Source: Larkinella rosea | GTDB taxonomy: Bacteria > Bacteroidota > Bacteroidia > Cytophagales > Spirosomataceae | Reading direction: 5' to 3' | Length of the DNA stretch: 64,000 nt | Assembly: GCF_003858635.1 (NCBI RefSeq) | Contig: NZ_RQJO01000007.1 | Location: 1,551,941 to 1,615,940, forward strand | Shown: positions 46,916-56,359 of the stretch, one piece after another | Layout of the letters: each line of letters opens with the position of its first letter | Position numbering within the stretch: position 1 is the stretch's first letter | Notes under the pieces: generated by a model | Databases searched by the model: none | What the model saw: the letters and a program-made list of their open reading frames with translations, nothing else | Told to the model about the DNA's origin: nothing | Translations under genes and position numbers: made by a program

Positions 46916-48388
46916 ATGAAAAATAACCTTATTGCCTTGATATTCATCTCTTTGCTGTGTTCCTGTGATAAAGAACTGGATGTAAAACCGGATAGCCAGA
47001 TCACGGCGGCTTCGTTCTGGACCACGCAGGAAGATGTGACCGGCGCCCGCAGCGGGATGTATGCCCGTTTCCGGACTTTCACGGATTTCAACCTGTATTA
47101 CCTCGGCGAATCCCGCAGCGAAATCATGGGAACCGGGATTCTGAATGCCGATTTCCGGATTCCGTATTTCCAGAACCGTCTGAACAAAATTACCGCTCCG
47201 GGCCCTGACTGGGGCACCATTTACACGGTCATTCACGACATTAACCTGATTCTGAAATACGCACCGGGCATCAAGTTCACGTCGGAAAGCACGAAGAATA
47301 CCATCCTGGCCGAAGCCTACACGATGCGGGCCTTTCTGTATTTCGTACTGGTACGCACCTGGGGCGGAACGCCGTTGCTGCTGGACCCCACGGAGTCGTT
47401 CGATCCGGCCACGATTTACAAGCCGCGGGCCAGCGAAGATGAAATGTTTAAACTGATCACGGACGATCTGGCGAAAGCGCTGGAGCTTTTCCCGGTCAAC
47501 ACCTATCCCACCCGGCGGGGGGCGTGGTCGAAACCGGCGGCCAACGCCCTGAAAGGCGATGTCTATTTATGGATTGCCAAGCGCCGAAACGGTGGTGAAA
47601 GTGCATTGAATACCGCGCTGGCGGCTTTGCAGGAAGTGCAGAAAACCGATGTAGGCCTGCTGCCTAATTTTGCGGATGTGTTCAGCTACGCCAACAAAGG
47701 CAACAAGGAAATTGTGTTTGCGGTGCGGTATCAGGATTTGGAAGCGGTCAACAACTACAGCGGGGATATGTACATCCGCGACAGCGATCTGCCGCCGGGA
47801 ACCGACGCCGAAACGCTGAAGAAAATCGGTCTCGGGGGTGGAATGAACTGGTGGGCGCCTTCGGAAACGATGCGGAAGCAATTTACGGCCGACGACAAAC
47901 GCAAGGACAAATCGTTCGTGGAAATTTACGGCAAAAACGCGCAGGGCAACCCGACTTTTTACACCTCGATCATGACCAAGTTTAGCGGTTTTATCGACGC
48001 CAACGGCCGTCGGTTTCTGGACGACATCATCATTTACCGCTACGCCGACATTCTGCTGATGATTGCTGAAGCCAAAAATGCGCTCGGTCAGGACCCCTCG
48101 GCCGAAATCAACCTGGTGCGGCAACGGGCGTACGGCGATCAGTTTGAAAAACACAAGTTCGTGTCATCGTCAAAAACCGTCAACGACGACGAAATTCTCC
48201 GGGAACGGCTGTTCGAACTCGCTTTTGAAGGAAAACGGTGGTGGGATCTGGTCCGCTTCAACAAAGCCTTCGACCTGGTTCCGTCGCTCGCCGACCGCAA
48301 AGGTCAAACCAACCTGCTGCTCTTCCCGCTTTCCGAAACCGTGATGAGCCGCAACTCCAAACTCGTCCAGAATCCGGGATACGAATAG
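46916..48388 (+). CDS. SusD/RagB-family surface glycan-binding lipoprotein
   Basis: A 490-residue partner of SusC. A lipobox (LCSC, Cys17) anchors it in the outer membrane. SusD N-terminal and C-terminal regions are recognisable (AYTMRAFLYFVLVRTWGG; ADILLMIAEAKNALG; RERLFELAFEGKRWWDLVRF, trimmed), and the TPR-like helical frame is normal. It starts 13 bases after susC. It lids the transporter and binds the ligand at the surface. Confidence 0.94.
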   Translation: MKNNLIALIFISLLCSCDKELDVKPDSQITAASFWTTQEDVTGARSGMYARFRTFTDFNLYYLGESRSEIMGTGILNADFRIPYFQNRLNKITAPGPDWGTIYTVIHDINLILKYAPGIKFTSESTKNTILAEAYTMRAFLYFVLVRTWGGTPLLLDPTESFDPATIYKPRASEDEMFKLITDDLAKALELFPVNTYPTRRGAWSKPAANALKGDVYLWIAKRRNGGESALNTALAALQEVQKTDVGLLPNFADVFSYANKGNKEIVFAVRYQDLEAVNNYSGDMYIRDSDLPPGTDAETLKKIGLGGGMNWWAPSETMRKQFTADDKRKDKSFVEIYGKNAQGNPTFYTSIMTKFSGFIDANGRRFLDDIIIYRYADILLMIAEAKNALGQDPSAEINLVRQRAYGDQFEKHKFVSSSKTVNDDEILRERLFELAFEGKRWWDLVRFNKAFDLVPSLADRKGQTNLLLFPLSETVMSRNSKLVQNPGYE

Positions 48389-48389
48389 C

Positions 48390-48534
48390 GGTTTACGGTT
48401 TTCAGTATTCGGTTTTCGGTGGGCCGCCGGAGCGGTTCCCCGCTGTGGCTGACACCTTCGATATTCGCTATTCAATATTCATTATTCGATATTTATTGAA
48501 TGCGTCAGCTACCGAATACTGAAAACCGTAAACC
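48390..48534. repeat. Nested 145-base palindrome after susD
   Basis: The outer arms (48390-48413 and 48511-48534) are a perfect 24-bp inverted repeat. A second pair GCTGAC/GTCAGC (48448-48453, 48504-48509) and AT-rich ATTCAATA-type arms nest inside. The right outer arm recurs almost unchanged at 63136-63158. It is the usual position for lowering expression of enzymes below that of susCD. Confidence 0.75.
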
Positions 48535-48580
48535 TAAAAACCAAAAACCTTAAACTACAAAAAACAAGTACACAAACACC

Positions 48581-49492
48581 ATGAATCATTCCCCAATCGG
48601 TGGCCTGTGGCCAGCCCTATTCACACCAGTCGATCAAAACGGAAATCCTGATTTTCAACAACTTGAAAAAATTGTCGAATTATGCATTAAACAAAAACTG
48701 GACGGGCTGTATATTTTAGGCTCCACCGGGCAGGGGTTTTTGTTCTCCGAACAACAACGGATGGCGATTACCCAAACCGTAATGGAAACCGTCAACGGAG
48801 CCATGCCGGTGATCGCGCAGGTGGGCGCGCTGAACACGAACGAATCGATCCGGCTGGCGCAGTCGGCGCAGGAAATGGGCGTTTACGGTATTTCGACCGT
48901 CGGGCCGATTTATTACCAGTCCGGCGTCCGGAATGCCCTGGCACACTACTCCGCCATCGGGTCATCCATCGACATTCCGTTTTTTCCGTACCACATTGGT
49001 AATCACAGTGTTTTTGGTGGCGACGCGCGGAAGTACATCGAGCAGATTCTCGCGCTGCCCAACATTGCGGGCATGAAACTCACGACGCAGAACCTGTACG
49101 AAATCAGCCTGATTCACATTCTGTCGCAGGACAAAATGGTGCTGTTCAGCGGGGCCGACGAATTGTTTTGCCAGGCCACGCTCTGCGGAACCGTAGGTGC
49201 CATCGGGAGTTTTTTCAACCTCTGGGGCGAGGAGTGCAAGTTTGTGCGCGAAGAGTTTATCAAAGGCAATTTTGAGCTGGGCAACCGGTTTATGCTTACG
49301 TTCCAGGAGATTATCTTCGACGTGTTGCCCAACATCTGGTCGTTCTTCCACCAGGCCATGCTGCTCAAACACGACATCAACATCGGTGCGCCCAACCCGC
49401 CCCTGGGGCTTGGCAATTCGCCCTGGAAAGAGAAAGACATCGTGGACATCTGCGACCGGATTTCTGCCGTGAGCGGCTTGGTCAATAATTAA
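48581..49492 (+). CDS. N-acetylneuraminate lyase / dihydrodipicolinate synthase family aldolase
   Basis: A 303-residue class I aldolase that forms a Schiff base with pyruvate-type substrates. GSTGQG at 47-52, Tyr137 in PYHIG and Lys166 in GMKLTT match the catalytic set of the family. Next to sialidase-fold genes it is most simply read as a sialic-acid lyase releasing pyruvate and an amino sugar, but the binding-loop residues differ (GSTGQ rather than GSTGE) and nanE and nanK are absent in the window, so the acid split may not be Neu5Ac. Confidence 0.8.
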   Translation: MNHSPIGGLWPALFTPVDQNGNPDFQQLEKIVELCIKQKLDGLYILGSTGQGFLFSEQQRMAITQTVMETVNGAMPVIAQVGALNTNESIRLAQSAQEMGVYGISTVGPIYYQSGVRNALAHYSAIGSSIDIPFFPYHIGNHSVFGGDARKYIEQILALPNIAGMKLTTQNLYEISLIHILSQDKMVLFSGADELFCQATLCGTVGAIGSFFNLWGEECKFVREEFIKGNFELGNRFMLTFQEIIFDVLPNIWSFFHQAMLLKHDINIGAPNPPLGLGNSPWKEKDIVDICDRISAVSGLVNN

Positions 49493-49501
49493 ATGACGGC
49501 C

Positions 49502-49539
49502 TTGAAACCGGGCTGAATGAAAAACCGGCCCGGTTTCAA
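49502..49539 (+). repeat. Hairpin after the aldolase gene
   Basis: A perfect 12-bp stem TTGAAACCGGGC/GCCCGGTTTCAA with a 14-base loop, starting nine bases after the aldolase stop codon. No T-run follows directly, so partial termination or mRNA stabilisation is possible. Confidence 0.6.
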
Positions 49540-49581
49540 TCGCCAGCGATTTTTCACGAAAACAGTACTTGCGCCGTAAAA

Positions 49582-51348
49582 ATGACGATTCGATTTCTAC
49601 CCAAACACCTGACCGCAACGCTCCGGAATTCCCGATTCGTCGGAATCTCCGTGTATTGTCTCGGTGTTTTTTGGGGAATCGAAAGTTACGCGCAGCGCCC
49701 GGATGAGTCGTCGTTCGGGATGCGATTGCGCGGGGTCCCGCAACGGGCGGCCGATGTTTTTGAACCGGTTTTCGTAACAGCCGCCCCCACGAATGAAGCC
49801 ACGCTCATCCGTACAAAAAACGGCGGATTAACGATTTTTTACGTCAACCGCCCCGGCGAAGCCGACAAACTCCTGTCGATTTCGTCACCGGATGGTTTGC
49901 ACTGGTCCGAGCCGGTGAAGGAACTGGACCTGCCGGGCCAGGCGTATTATGCCAACCGTGTCCTGGAAGATCGGAATGGCGGGCTGAATTGCATTTTTCA
50001 CCTGTGGAGCACGGGCGATAACGGCTACCGGGGTAAGCACCTGGATGTCTGGTATTGCCGGAAAACCGCTGCGGAAAAACCGTGGAGTTCGCCCCGAAAA
50101 ATTTACGACGGCTACGTGGGCTCGATGCGGAGTTTTATTCAACTGACCACCGGCGAATTGCTGATTTCATTCGCCAGAGCGGTTCCGCAACGTCTGGAGA
50201 AACCCGCAGACGGTCAGAAGGATTACGGCTGGAACGACATTCTGGTACTGCTTTCGGACGATAACGGGCAAAACTGGAAACCGTCGGCGGATCAACTGCA
50301 AGTCGAAATCGACGGAAGCATGCCGGTTCGTTACGGCGGGATTGAACCCAACGTACTTGAGCTGGCCGACGGACGGTTGTGGATGCTGATTCGCACGAAT
50401 AAAGGGCAATTGTACGAATCGTTTTCGACGGATCGCGGCAGGAGCTGGCAATCGGCTCAGCCCTCCCGCTTCATCTCTTCGGATTCACCGGCGGAACTGC
50501 TCCGGCTTTCGGATAATCGTATCGTACTGTTTTACAATGGCAACCAGCGCTGGGACAATCCCCGCAGCTATGCCGCCGGAGGTCGCGAAGTGCTGCACGC
50601 GGCCGTAAGCCGGGATGAGGGAAAAACCTGGAAAGGATTTCGGGAAGTATTGACCACGCCATCGGCCCAACAAAAAGCCACCAGCGACCGGGGCACCGCG
50701 TATGCGTCGGCAGCGGAAACCATCGCCGGGAAAGTGGCCTTCGTGGCCGGGCAGGGTGAAGCCAAAGCGATGGTGCTGTTTGATCCCGACTGGCTCGAAC
50801 AAGCCGAAGTCCGGGACGATTTTTCGGCCGGTCTGGTGCAATGGACGTTGTATGACGCCGACAGCCTGATTCGGTTAACGCCAGATCCCAAAACCGGACA
50901 GAATGCCTTGCTGGTGACTGCGGGTAGCGGAAAAACGAATGCGGCAGCCCTCTGGAATTTCCCGGCGACCGCCCAGGGAACGTTGAAAGTTGAGCTGGAA
51001 CTACCGCTGGATTCGCCAGTGGTTTCGCTGATGCTAACCGATCATTTCTCGGTTTCGACGGACTCAAAAGCCGCTGATCACGCGGTAGTTGGGTTTGTGT
51101 TTAAACCCGCCAACCGCCCGGGAAAACCGCCGAAAAACCGCCGGACGGTTTTGGAAATCCGGTGGAATTCGGCGGAAAACAAAGCCAATTTGTACGTCAA
51201 CGGCCGGCTGGCAGCCCAATCCGACTTCCATCGTCGACCCGGGTGTGGCCTTAATTACCTGCGGATCGGGCTCGCTGAGCATTCCGTCCCTCCGGCCACC
51301 TTTATGATTCGTTCAGTAGCACTTTCCGCCCAAAAGAACAATAACTAG
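49582..51348 (+). CDS. Exported BNR (sialidase-fold) hydrolase with C-terminal beta-sandwich
   Basis: A 588-residue exported protein with a long signal region (SVYCLGVFWGIESYAQ). Six-bladed-propeller Asp boxes are visible near residues 101-108, 225-232 (SDDNGQNW), 282-289 (STDRGRSW) and 343-350 (SRDEGKTW). Arg77 (LIRTKNGG) and Arg271 (LIRTNKG), and Glu255 are candidates for sialidase-type carboxylate binding and catalysis, but a FRIP motif is not evident. The C-terminal 180 residues look like a concanavalin-type sandwich. Likely releases an acidic sugar from a glycan; true sialidase activity is not proven by sequence. Confidence 0.8.
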   Translation: MTIRFLPKHLTATLRNSRFVGISVYCLGVFWGIESYAQRPDESSFGMRLRGVPQRAADVFEPVFVTAAPTNEATLIRTKNGGLTIFYVNRPGEADKLLSISSPDGLHWSEPVKELDLPGQAYYANRVLEDRNGGLNCIFHLWSTGDNGYRGKHLDVWYCRKTAAEKPWSSPRKIYDGYVGSMRSFIQLTTGELLISFARAVPQRLEKPADGQKDYGWNDILVLLSDDNGQNWKPSADQLQVEIDGSMPVRYGGIEPNVLELADGRLWMLIRTNKGQLYESFSTDRGRSWQSAQPSRFISSDSPAELLRLSDNRIVLFYNGNQRWDNPRSYAAGGREVLHAAVSRDEGKTWKGFREVLTTPSAQQKATSDRGTAYASAAETIAGKVAFVAGQGEAKAMVLFDPDWLEQAEVRDDFSAGLVQWTLYDADSLIRLTPDPKTGQNALLVTAGSGKTNAAALWNFPATAQGTLKVELELPLDSPVVSLMLTDHFSVSTDSKAADHAVVGFVFKPANRPGKPPKNRRTVLEIRWNSAENKANLYVNGRLAAQSDFHRRPGCGLNYLRIGLAEHSVPPATFMIRSVALSAQKNNN

Positions 51349-51377
51349 CTGACTCTAAACCCTTAACATTTTTTTGT

Positions 51378-52532
51378 ATGAACGTCTTAAAATCAATAAA
51401 ACCGGCCATCTTGCTATTTATCAGCGGGCTGGCCGTGTTGAATAATGGAACGGTATTGGCCCAAACCACCGGGCTTGACAAATCCGGTGGCAAAACGACG
51501 ACTTCGGGTTCCTGGATTGCCGACAAGGTCCAGGAAATCCCGGGGCTAAAAATGGGGCCGTTTGTTCGACTGGCCGACGGCGGTATTCTGACAGTTCTGA
51601 AAACCAAAAGCCTGATTAGCAAGGACGAAGGCAAAACCTGGACGGAATACACGATTTTCAACGATCCCGAAAAATTTGAGATCAGTGAGGAACGGGCGTT
51701 GATCCGCACCAAAAAAGGGGCAATTATTCTGGCCTGCATGAACCTGAAAGAACGCGCCAACTGGAACTGGCAGAAGGAAATTTCCGATTCGCCGGACGCC
51801 AAATTGCCGACCTACACCGTCCGCAGTCTCGACGGCGGAAAAACCTGGCAGGATGTTCAAAAACTGCACGACGAGTGGACCGGAGCGATTCGTGACATGA
51901 TCGAAACCAAAGACGGCAGCATCGTTTTTACCTCCATGATGATGCAGCACAACCCGGGTCGGCATTCCGTTTTGACCTATTCATCGAAAAACGACGGCAA
52001 AAGCTGGACCCGCAGTACCATTATCGACCTGGGCGGCACCGGCCACCACGGCGGGGTGACGGAAGCGACCGTCGAGCAGTTGAAGGATGGCCGTTTGTGG
52101 CTGCTGCTCCGCACCAACTGGGGCAGCTTCTGGGAGGCTTATTCGAAAGACGACGGCGTTACCTGGAGCGGTTTTAACCCGACCAAAATCAGCGCCAGCT
52201 CGGCCCCCGGTTTGCTTAAACGACTGAAAGACGGCAAGTTGGTGCTGGTCTGGAACCGCCGTTTTCCGGAGGGGAAAGTGGAATACAAACTCAGCGGGGG
52301 CGATAACCAATGGTCGGAAGTTCCGGCCAGCAACCACCGCGACGAGCTGTCGATTGCGTTTTCGAGCGACGAGGGCAAAACCTGGAGCAAACCGGTCGTT
52401 TTCGCCGAGCGCGGCACCCAGCCCCGCCTGTCGTACCCGTACATTTTTGAAGAAAAACCGGGCCTGCTCTGGATCACCGTCATGCAGGGTGAACTGCGCG
52501 TCAAACTGGAAGAAAAGGATTTTTTGCGGTAG
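51378..52532 (+). CDS. Exported BNR (sialidase-fold) protein
   Basis: A 384-residue protein with a signal peptide (AILLFISGLAVLNNGTVLAQ). Five Asp-box-like repeats are visible: SKDEGKTW, SLDGGKTW, SSKNDGKSW, SKDDGVTW and SSDEGKTW. Arg-containing strands (ERALIRTKKG; LWLLLRTNWG) match the order seen in the previous protein. It starts 29 bases after its neighbour and is part of the same transcript. Sialidase-fold is clear; substrate open. Confidence 0.82.
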   Translation: MNVLKSIKPAILLFISGLAVLNNGTVLAQTTGLDKSGGKTTTSGSWIADKVQEIPGLKMGPFVRLADGGILTVLKTKSLISKDEGKTWTEYTIFNDPEKFEISEERALIRTKKGAIILACMNLKERANWNWQKEISDSPDAKLPTYTVRSLDGGKTWQDVQKLHDEWTGAIRDMIETKDGSIVFTSMMMQHNPGRHSVLTYSSKNDGKSWTRSTIIDLGGTGHHGGVTEATVEQLKDGRLWLLLRTNWGSFWEAYSKDDGVTWSGFNPTKISASSAPGLLKRLKDGKLVLVWNRRFPEGKVEYKLSGGDNQWSEVPASNHRDELSIAFSSDEGKTWSKPVVFAERGTQPRLSYPYIFEEKPGLLWITVMQGELRVKLEEKDFLR

Positions 52533-52569
52533 AATCGGTCGTTGACCAACCCACTTTAAACGGAAATTT

Positions 52570-54378
52570 ATGCGTTTTCGGATACTAATTTTTCTGACAG
52601 CGGTTTTCGCTTTTTCCCTCAGCGTTCCGGTTTTTTCCCAAAAACCGGGGTCGACGGATAAAGATAATCTGACGATTGTGGCTTTCGGAAACTCCATTAC
52701 AGCCACCCGAAAAACCATCAATCAGGTGTTTGCGCAGCGGCTTCCGCAGTTGCTGGCGCAGAAAGGCGTGAGTGCCACGGTGATCAACGCGGGCATTCCG
52801 GGCAGCCACACCGGTCGCCAGACGGACCATAACCTGTTCAAAATCAGACACGCGCTCGACCGGTTTGAGACGGACGTGCTGGCCCATCACCCCGACCTGA
52901 CCATTATCGGTTTTGGCATCAACGATGCGCACATCGACAACGGGGGCGCCACCGGGCCGTCGCGCATTCCCCTGGAGAAATACCGGCAAAACCTGGCGTT
53001 CATGATCGAATCGCTGCAGAAACAGGGCAGTAAAATCATCCTGACCGTTCCGAACCCGCTCGGTAAAAAGTACCCGGAGTATCAGAACGAACGCTTGCAG
53101 TCGTACCTTGAAACCGTCCGGAATTATGCAAAGAAATACCAAACCGGGCTGGTCGATAACAACAAGGCTTTTCGAGATTACCAGACGCAAACCGGGGTGA
53201 GTTTTGATTCGCTTATGCTCGACGGGGTTCATCCGAACGACAAAGGTCACGAACTCATTGCCGCGAACATGGCGCAAGAAATTCTGCGGATTACCGGAAA
53301 CACGCCAACGAGCCTTTCGGCGCAGAAAAAGCTGGTGTTGCAACTGAATCCGGGTCCCGGCAATCCGCGCAACAGCGAAGGCGATTTCGTTACGCTGAAA
53401 GACGGCCGGATTCTGTTCATCTACTCGCGGTTTCTCGGCACGTCTTCGAGTGATTTTGCCGCAGCTACGTTGGTGGGGCGGTTTTCCAGCGATGGCGGCA
53501 AGACCTGGACGCCGGAAGATACGCCGATTGTGAAAAACGAAGGCGACATGAACGTGATGTCGGTGTCGTTGCTGCGACTGCAAAACGGAAACATTGCGTT
53601 GTTCTACGCCCGCAAAAATTCCATCGACGACTGCATTCCGATGATGCGGATTTCGACCGACGAAGCCAAAACCTGGAGCGAGGCCGTTCCCTGTATTACC
53701 GACCGGAAAGGCTATTTTGTGCTGAACAATAATCGCGTTATTCAACTGAAAACCGGTCGGCTGGTCATTCCGGTGGCCCTGCATGAAACGCCCCCCGGTG
53801 CCGGTTTCAACGGGAGAGGTCGGTTGTTTACCTATTATTCCGACGACAACGGCCAGAACTGGAAAGTGAGTCAGGAAGTCGCTAATCCTGACGCCATCAC
53901 GCACCAGGAACCAGGCTTAATTTCCCTGAAAAACAATCAGTTGATGATGATCATTCGGACCGATGCCGGTGTGCAGTACGCGTCGTATTCCACGGATCAG
54001 GGGCAAACCTGGAGTCCGGCGCAACCGACTTCCATTGTGTCGCCCGTATCACCCGCAACCATCGCCCGCATTCCGGCCACCGGCGATCTGCTGATGGTCT
54101 GGAACAACAACGACAACAAGGAGGGCAACCCGATCAAAGGCCGACGAACGCCCCTGAACATTGCGGTGTCGAAAGACGAAGGCAAAACCTGGCAGAACGT
54201 CAAAAACCTCGAAGCCGACCCCGACGGCTGGTATTGTTACACGGCCATTCATTTCGTAGGCAAAAAAGACGTTTTATTGAGTTATTGCGCCGGAAACCGC
54301 CCCAAAGGCACCGGTTTGTCGGTCACCAACGTCACCCGGCTGAGCCTGGATTGGATTTACAATATAAATCGACGATAG
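52570..54378 (+). CDS. Fusion of SGNH hydrolase and BNR (sialidase-fold) domain
   Basis: A 602-residue exported bifunctional protein. Signal peptide (ILIFLTAVFAFSLSVPVFSQ), then an SGNH hydrolase (about 32-240) with block I FGNSIT, block II NAGIPG, block III GINDAH and block V DGVHPND. The BNR domain follows (about 250-600; SSDGGKTW, SDDNGQNW, STDQGQTW, SKDEGKTW) and is a close paralogue of the next gene over its whole length. This suggests that de-esterification and glycosidic cleavage act on the same side chain, for example an O-acetylated acid sugar. Confidence 0.85.
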   Translation: MRFRILIFLTAVFAFSLSVPVFSQKPGSTDKDNLTIVAFGNSITATRKTINQVFAQRLPQLLAQKGVSATVINAGIPGSHTGRQTDHNLFKIRHALDRFETDVLAHHPDLTIIGFGINDAHIDNGGATGPSRIPLEKYRQNLAFMIESLQKQGSKIILTVPNPLGKKYPEYQNERLQSYLETVRNYAKKYQTGLVDNNKAFRDYQTQTGVSFDSLMLDGVHPNDKGHELIAANMAQEILRITGNTPTSLSAQKKLVLQLNPGPGNPRNSEGDFVTLKDGRILFIYSRFLGTSSSDFAAATLVGRFSSDGGKTWTPEDTPIVKNEGDMNVMSVSLLRLQNGNIALFYARKNSIDDCIPMMRISTDEAKTWSEAVPCITDRKGYFVLNNNRVIQLKTGRLVIPVALHETPPGAGFNGRGRLFTYYSDDNGQNWKVSQEVANPDAITHQEPGLISLKNNQLMMIIRTDAGVQYASYSTDQGQTWSPAQPTSIVSPVSPATIARIPATGDLLMVWNNNDNKEGNPIKGRRTPLNIAVSKDEGKTWQNVKNLEADPDGWYCYTAIHFVGKKDVLLSYCAGNRPKGTGLSVTNVTRLSLDWIYNINRR

Positions 54379-54436
54379 ACGATTGACCATCGACGATTGT
54401 TAAACGTCAATGGTCGATGGTCTATCGTCTATCGTC
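54371..54436. repeat. Word-type palindrome between the two paralogous BNR genes
   Basis: Two 29-base arms (54371-54399 and 54408-54436) match at 27 positions and are built from GACGATAGAC/GACCATCGAC words. The left arm covers the stop codon of the fusion gene. Confidence 0.75.
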
Positions 54437-54458
54437 CATACACAACTTCCTGATCACC

Positions 54459-55562
54459 ATGACCAAACTTATTTTTTGTACGCTTCTTTTGTTGACTTTC
54501 GGAACGGTTTGGGCGCAGACTGACCCGGTTTCCAGCGTTGCCCTGCAGTTGAATCCCGGCGACGACAATCCCCGCAACAGCGAGGGTGATTTTATCACGT
54601 TGAAAGACGGACGAATCCTTTTTGTGTATAGCCACTACACCGGCGGAAGCACGAGCGACCACGCACCGGCTCATCTGGCGGGGCGGTTTTCAAAAGACGG
54701 TGGCAAAACCTGGACCGACCAGGATCAACTCATTGTAGCGCGGGAAGGCGATATGAACGTGATGTCGGTTTCGCTGCTGCGGTTGCAAAACGGGAAAATC
54801 GCGCTCTTTTACCTGAAAAAGAACTCCGAGCAGGACTGCATTCCCCAGATGCGGATTTCGACCGACGAAGCCAAAACCTGGAGTGCACCCATGCCTTGTA
54901 TTACGGATAAAGCCGGTTATTTTGTGTTGAACAACAACCGGGTCATCCAATTGAAAAACGGGCGTTTACTGATGGCCGTTGCGCAGCATCAATCCCCGGG
55001 CGGTAAATGGCAAAACCAGGCTACCCTGTTCAGCTATTTTTCGGACGACAACGGAGCCACCTGGAAGTCGAGCCCGGCGGTTCCCAATCCGGAAAACGTA
55101 TTGACGCAGGAACCGGGTGTCATTGAGTTGAAAGACGGCCGTGTGATGATGATCATTCGGGCAGGAGGTGGTTTTCAGCAGTTATCCTATTCAAGTGACA
55201 AAGGCCAAACCTGGAGCCCGATTGAACCCAGTACGCTGCACTCCCCCGTTTCTCCGGCAACCATCGCCCGCATTCCGTCAACCGGCGATTTGCTGGTGGT
55301 TTGGAACAACAACGATGGCAGCAACCCGGAAATCAGGAATGCCCGAACGCCGTTGACGGTGGCAATTTCGAAAGACGAAGGCAAAACGTGGCAACACATC
55401 CGCAACATCGAGTCGGACCCGCAGGGCTGGTATTGTTACATCGCGATTCACTTTGTCAAAAAAGACGTGCTGCTGAGTTATTGCGCCGGAAACCGCATCC
55501 AGAAAAATCACCTGTCCATCACCCGAATCAATCGGCTCAATCTGGCGAAGTTGTACCAATAA
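54459..55562 (+). CDS. Exported BNR (sialidase-fold) protein, paralogue of the preceding fusion
   Basis: A 367-residue protein with signal peptide (LIFCTLLLLTFGTVWAQ). It aligns throughout with the BNR half of the preceding fusion (for example NPRNSEGDF, GDMNVMSVSLLRLQNG, NNRVIQLK, LLSYCAGNR), so the two arose by local duplication. Asp boxes SKDGGKTW, SDDNGATW, SSDKGQTW and SKDEGKTW are seen. ATG 54459 starts the signal peptide; the longer reading begins inside the palindrome and is rejected. Confidence 0.85.
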   Translation: MTKLIFCTLLLLTFGTVWAQTDPVSSVALQLNPGDDNPRNSEGDFITLKDGRILFVYSHYTGGSTSDHAPAHLAGRFSKDGGKTWTDQDQLIVAREGDMNVMSVSLLRLQNGKIALFYLKKNSEQDCIPQMRISTDEAKTWSAPMPCITDKAGYFVLNNNRVIQLKNGRLLMAVAQHQSPGGKWQNQATLFSYFSDDNGATWKSSPAVPNPENVLTQEPGVIELKDGRVMMIIRAGGGFQQLSYSSDKGQTWSPIEPSTLHSPVSPATIARIPSTGDLLVVWNNNDGSNPEIRNARTPLTVAISKDEGKTWQHIRNIESDPQGWYCYIAIHFVKKDVLLSYCAGNRIQKNHLSITRINRLNLAKLYQ

Positions 55563-55573
55563 ACCGGGTTTCC

Positions 55574-56359
55574 ATGAAAAACGATTCCGCGCTTTCCCGC
55601 CGATCATTTATCAAAACCGCCGGGATCGGCCTGGCTTTTCCGGCGGTTTTGACACCGGTTTTTCCCGAAGCGTCGGCGACGGGTCAGGACGTTCCGGATC
55701 TCGGAAAAGTCAAGGAACTGCTGGCCCGAAAAGACCCGAACGTCTGGCTTTTTACCGGCGACAGCATCACGCACGGGGCCAAGCATACGCACGGTTCGCG
55801 CAGCTATCCGGAGATTTTTTCGGAACGGATTCGCTGGGAATTGAAGCGGGTGCGCGACCTGGTGATCAATACGGGCATCAGCGGCAACGCCACCAGCAAC
55901 ATTCTGAGTGATTTCGAATGGCGGGTTGCCCAGTTCAAACCGGCGGTGGTTTCGCTGATGATCGGCACTAACGATTGCGCCCGAAAAGAAATAACGACCG
56001 CGGTTTTTGAACAAAACCTGACCGATCTTGTCCGGAAAATCCGGGCGTTGAGTGCCATTCCGATTCTGCATACGCCCAATCCGATCATCATCGAAAAAGC
56101 GCCGGAACGGAAGACATTGCCGGATTATATCCCGGTGATCCGACGCGTGACCGAAACGCAAAACGTGCTACTTGTTGATAATTACCAGCATTGGCAGACT
56201 ACCACCGCCATCAACGTCAACCGCGAATGGCTGAACGATCCGCTGCATCCGGGCGCGCGCGGGCACCAGGAAATTGCCCGCTTGCTGTTCAAAACACTAT
56301 CCATTTTTGACCCGCAGGAGCCCACCTGTGGGGGCGCTTATTATGAAGGAGAACACTGA
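55574..56359 (+). CDS. Exported SGNH/GDSL hydrolase with Tat-type signal
   Basis: A 261-residue esterase candidate. The N-terminus has a Tat-like motif (SRRSFIK) followed by a hydrophobic stretch. Catalytic blocks are TGDSIT, NTGISGN, GTNDC and DPLHPGARGH, so the Ser, Gly, Asn and Asp/His set is complete. ATG 55574 is 11 bases after the BNR gene; the longer open frame upstream overlaps that gene out of frame. Substrate is probably an acetylated carbohydrate (inference from context). Confidence 0.85.
   Translation: MKNDSALSRRSFIKTAGIGLAFPAVLTPVFPEASATGQDVPDLGKVKELLARKDPNVWLFTGDSITHGAKHTHGSRSYPEIFSERIRWELKRVRDLVINTGISGNATSNILSDFEWRVAQFKPAVVSLMIGTNDCARKEITTAVFEQNLTDLVRKIRALSAIPILHTPNPIIIEKAPERKTLPDYIPVIRRVTETQNVLLVDNYQHWQTTTAINVNREWLNDPLHPGARGHQEIARLLFKTLSIFDPQEPTCGGAYYEGEH

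Noticed and set aside
48581-51348. Complete Neu5Ac catabolic pathway
   Set aside because: An aldolase and sialidase-fold genes are present, but no nanE, nanK, nagA or nagB homologue is in the window and the BNR proteins lack an evident FRIP motif, so I do not claim it.
52585-53904. 439-codon open frame opposite the SGNH-BNR fusion
   Set aside because: Antisense shadow; its length reflects the GC-biased codon use of the real gene. No family features and no promoter.
55301-55573. N-terminal extension of the SGNH hydrolase
   Set aside because: It overlaps the BNR gene out of frame; the Tat-like signal begins at ATG 55574.
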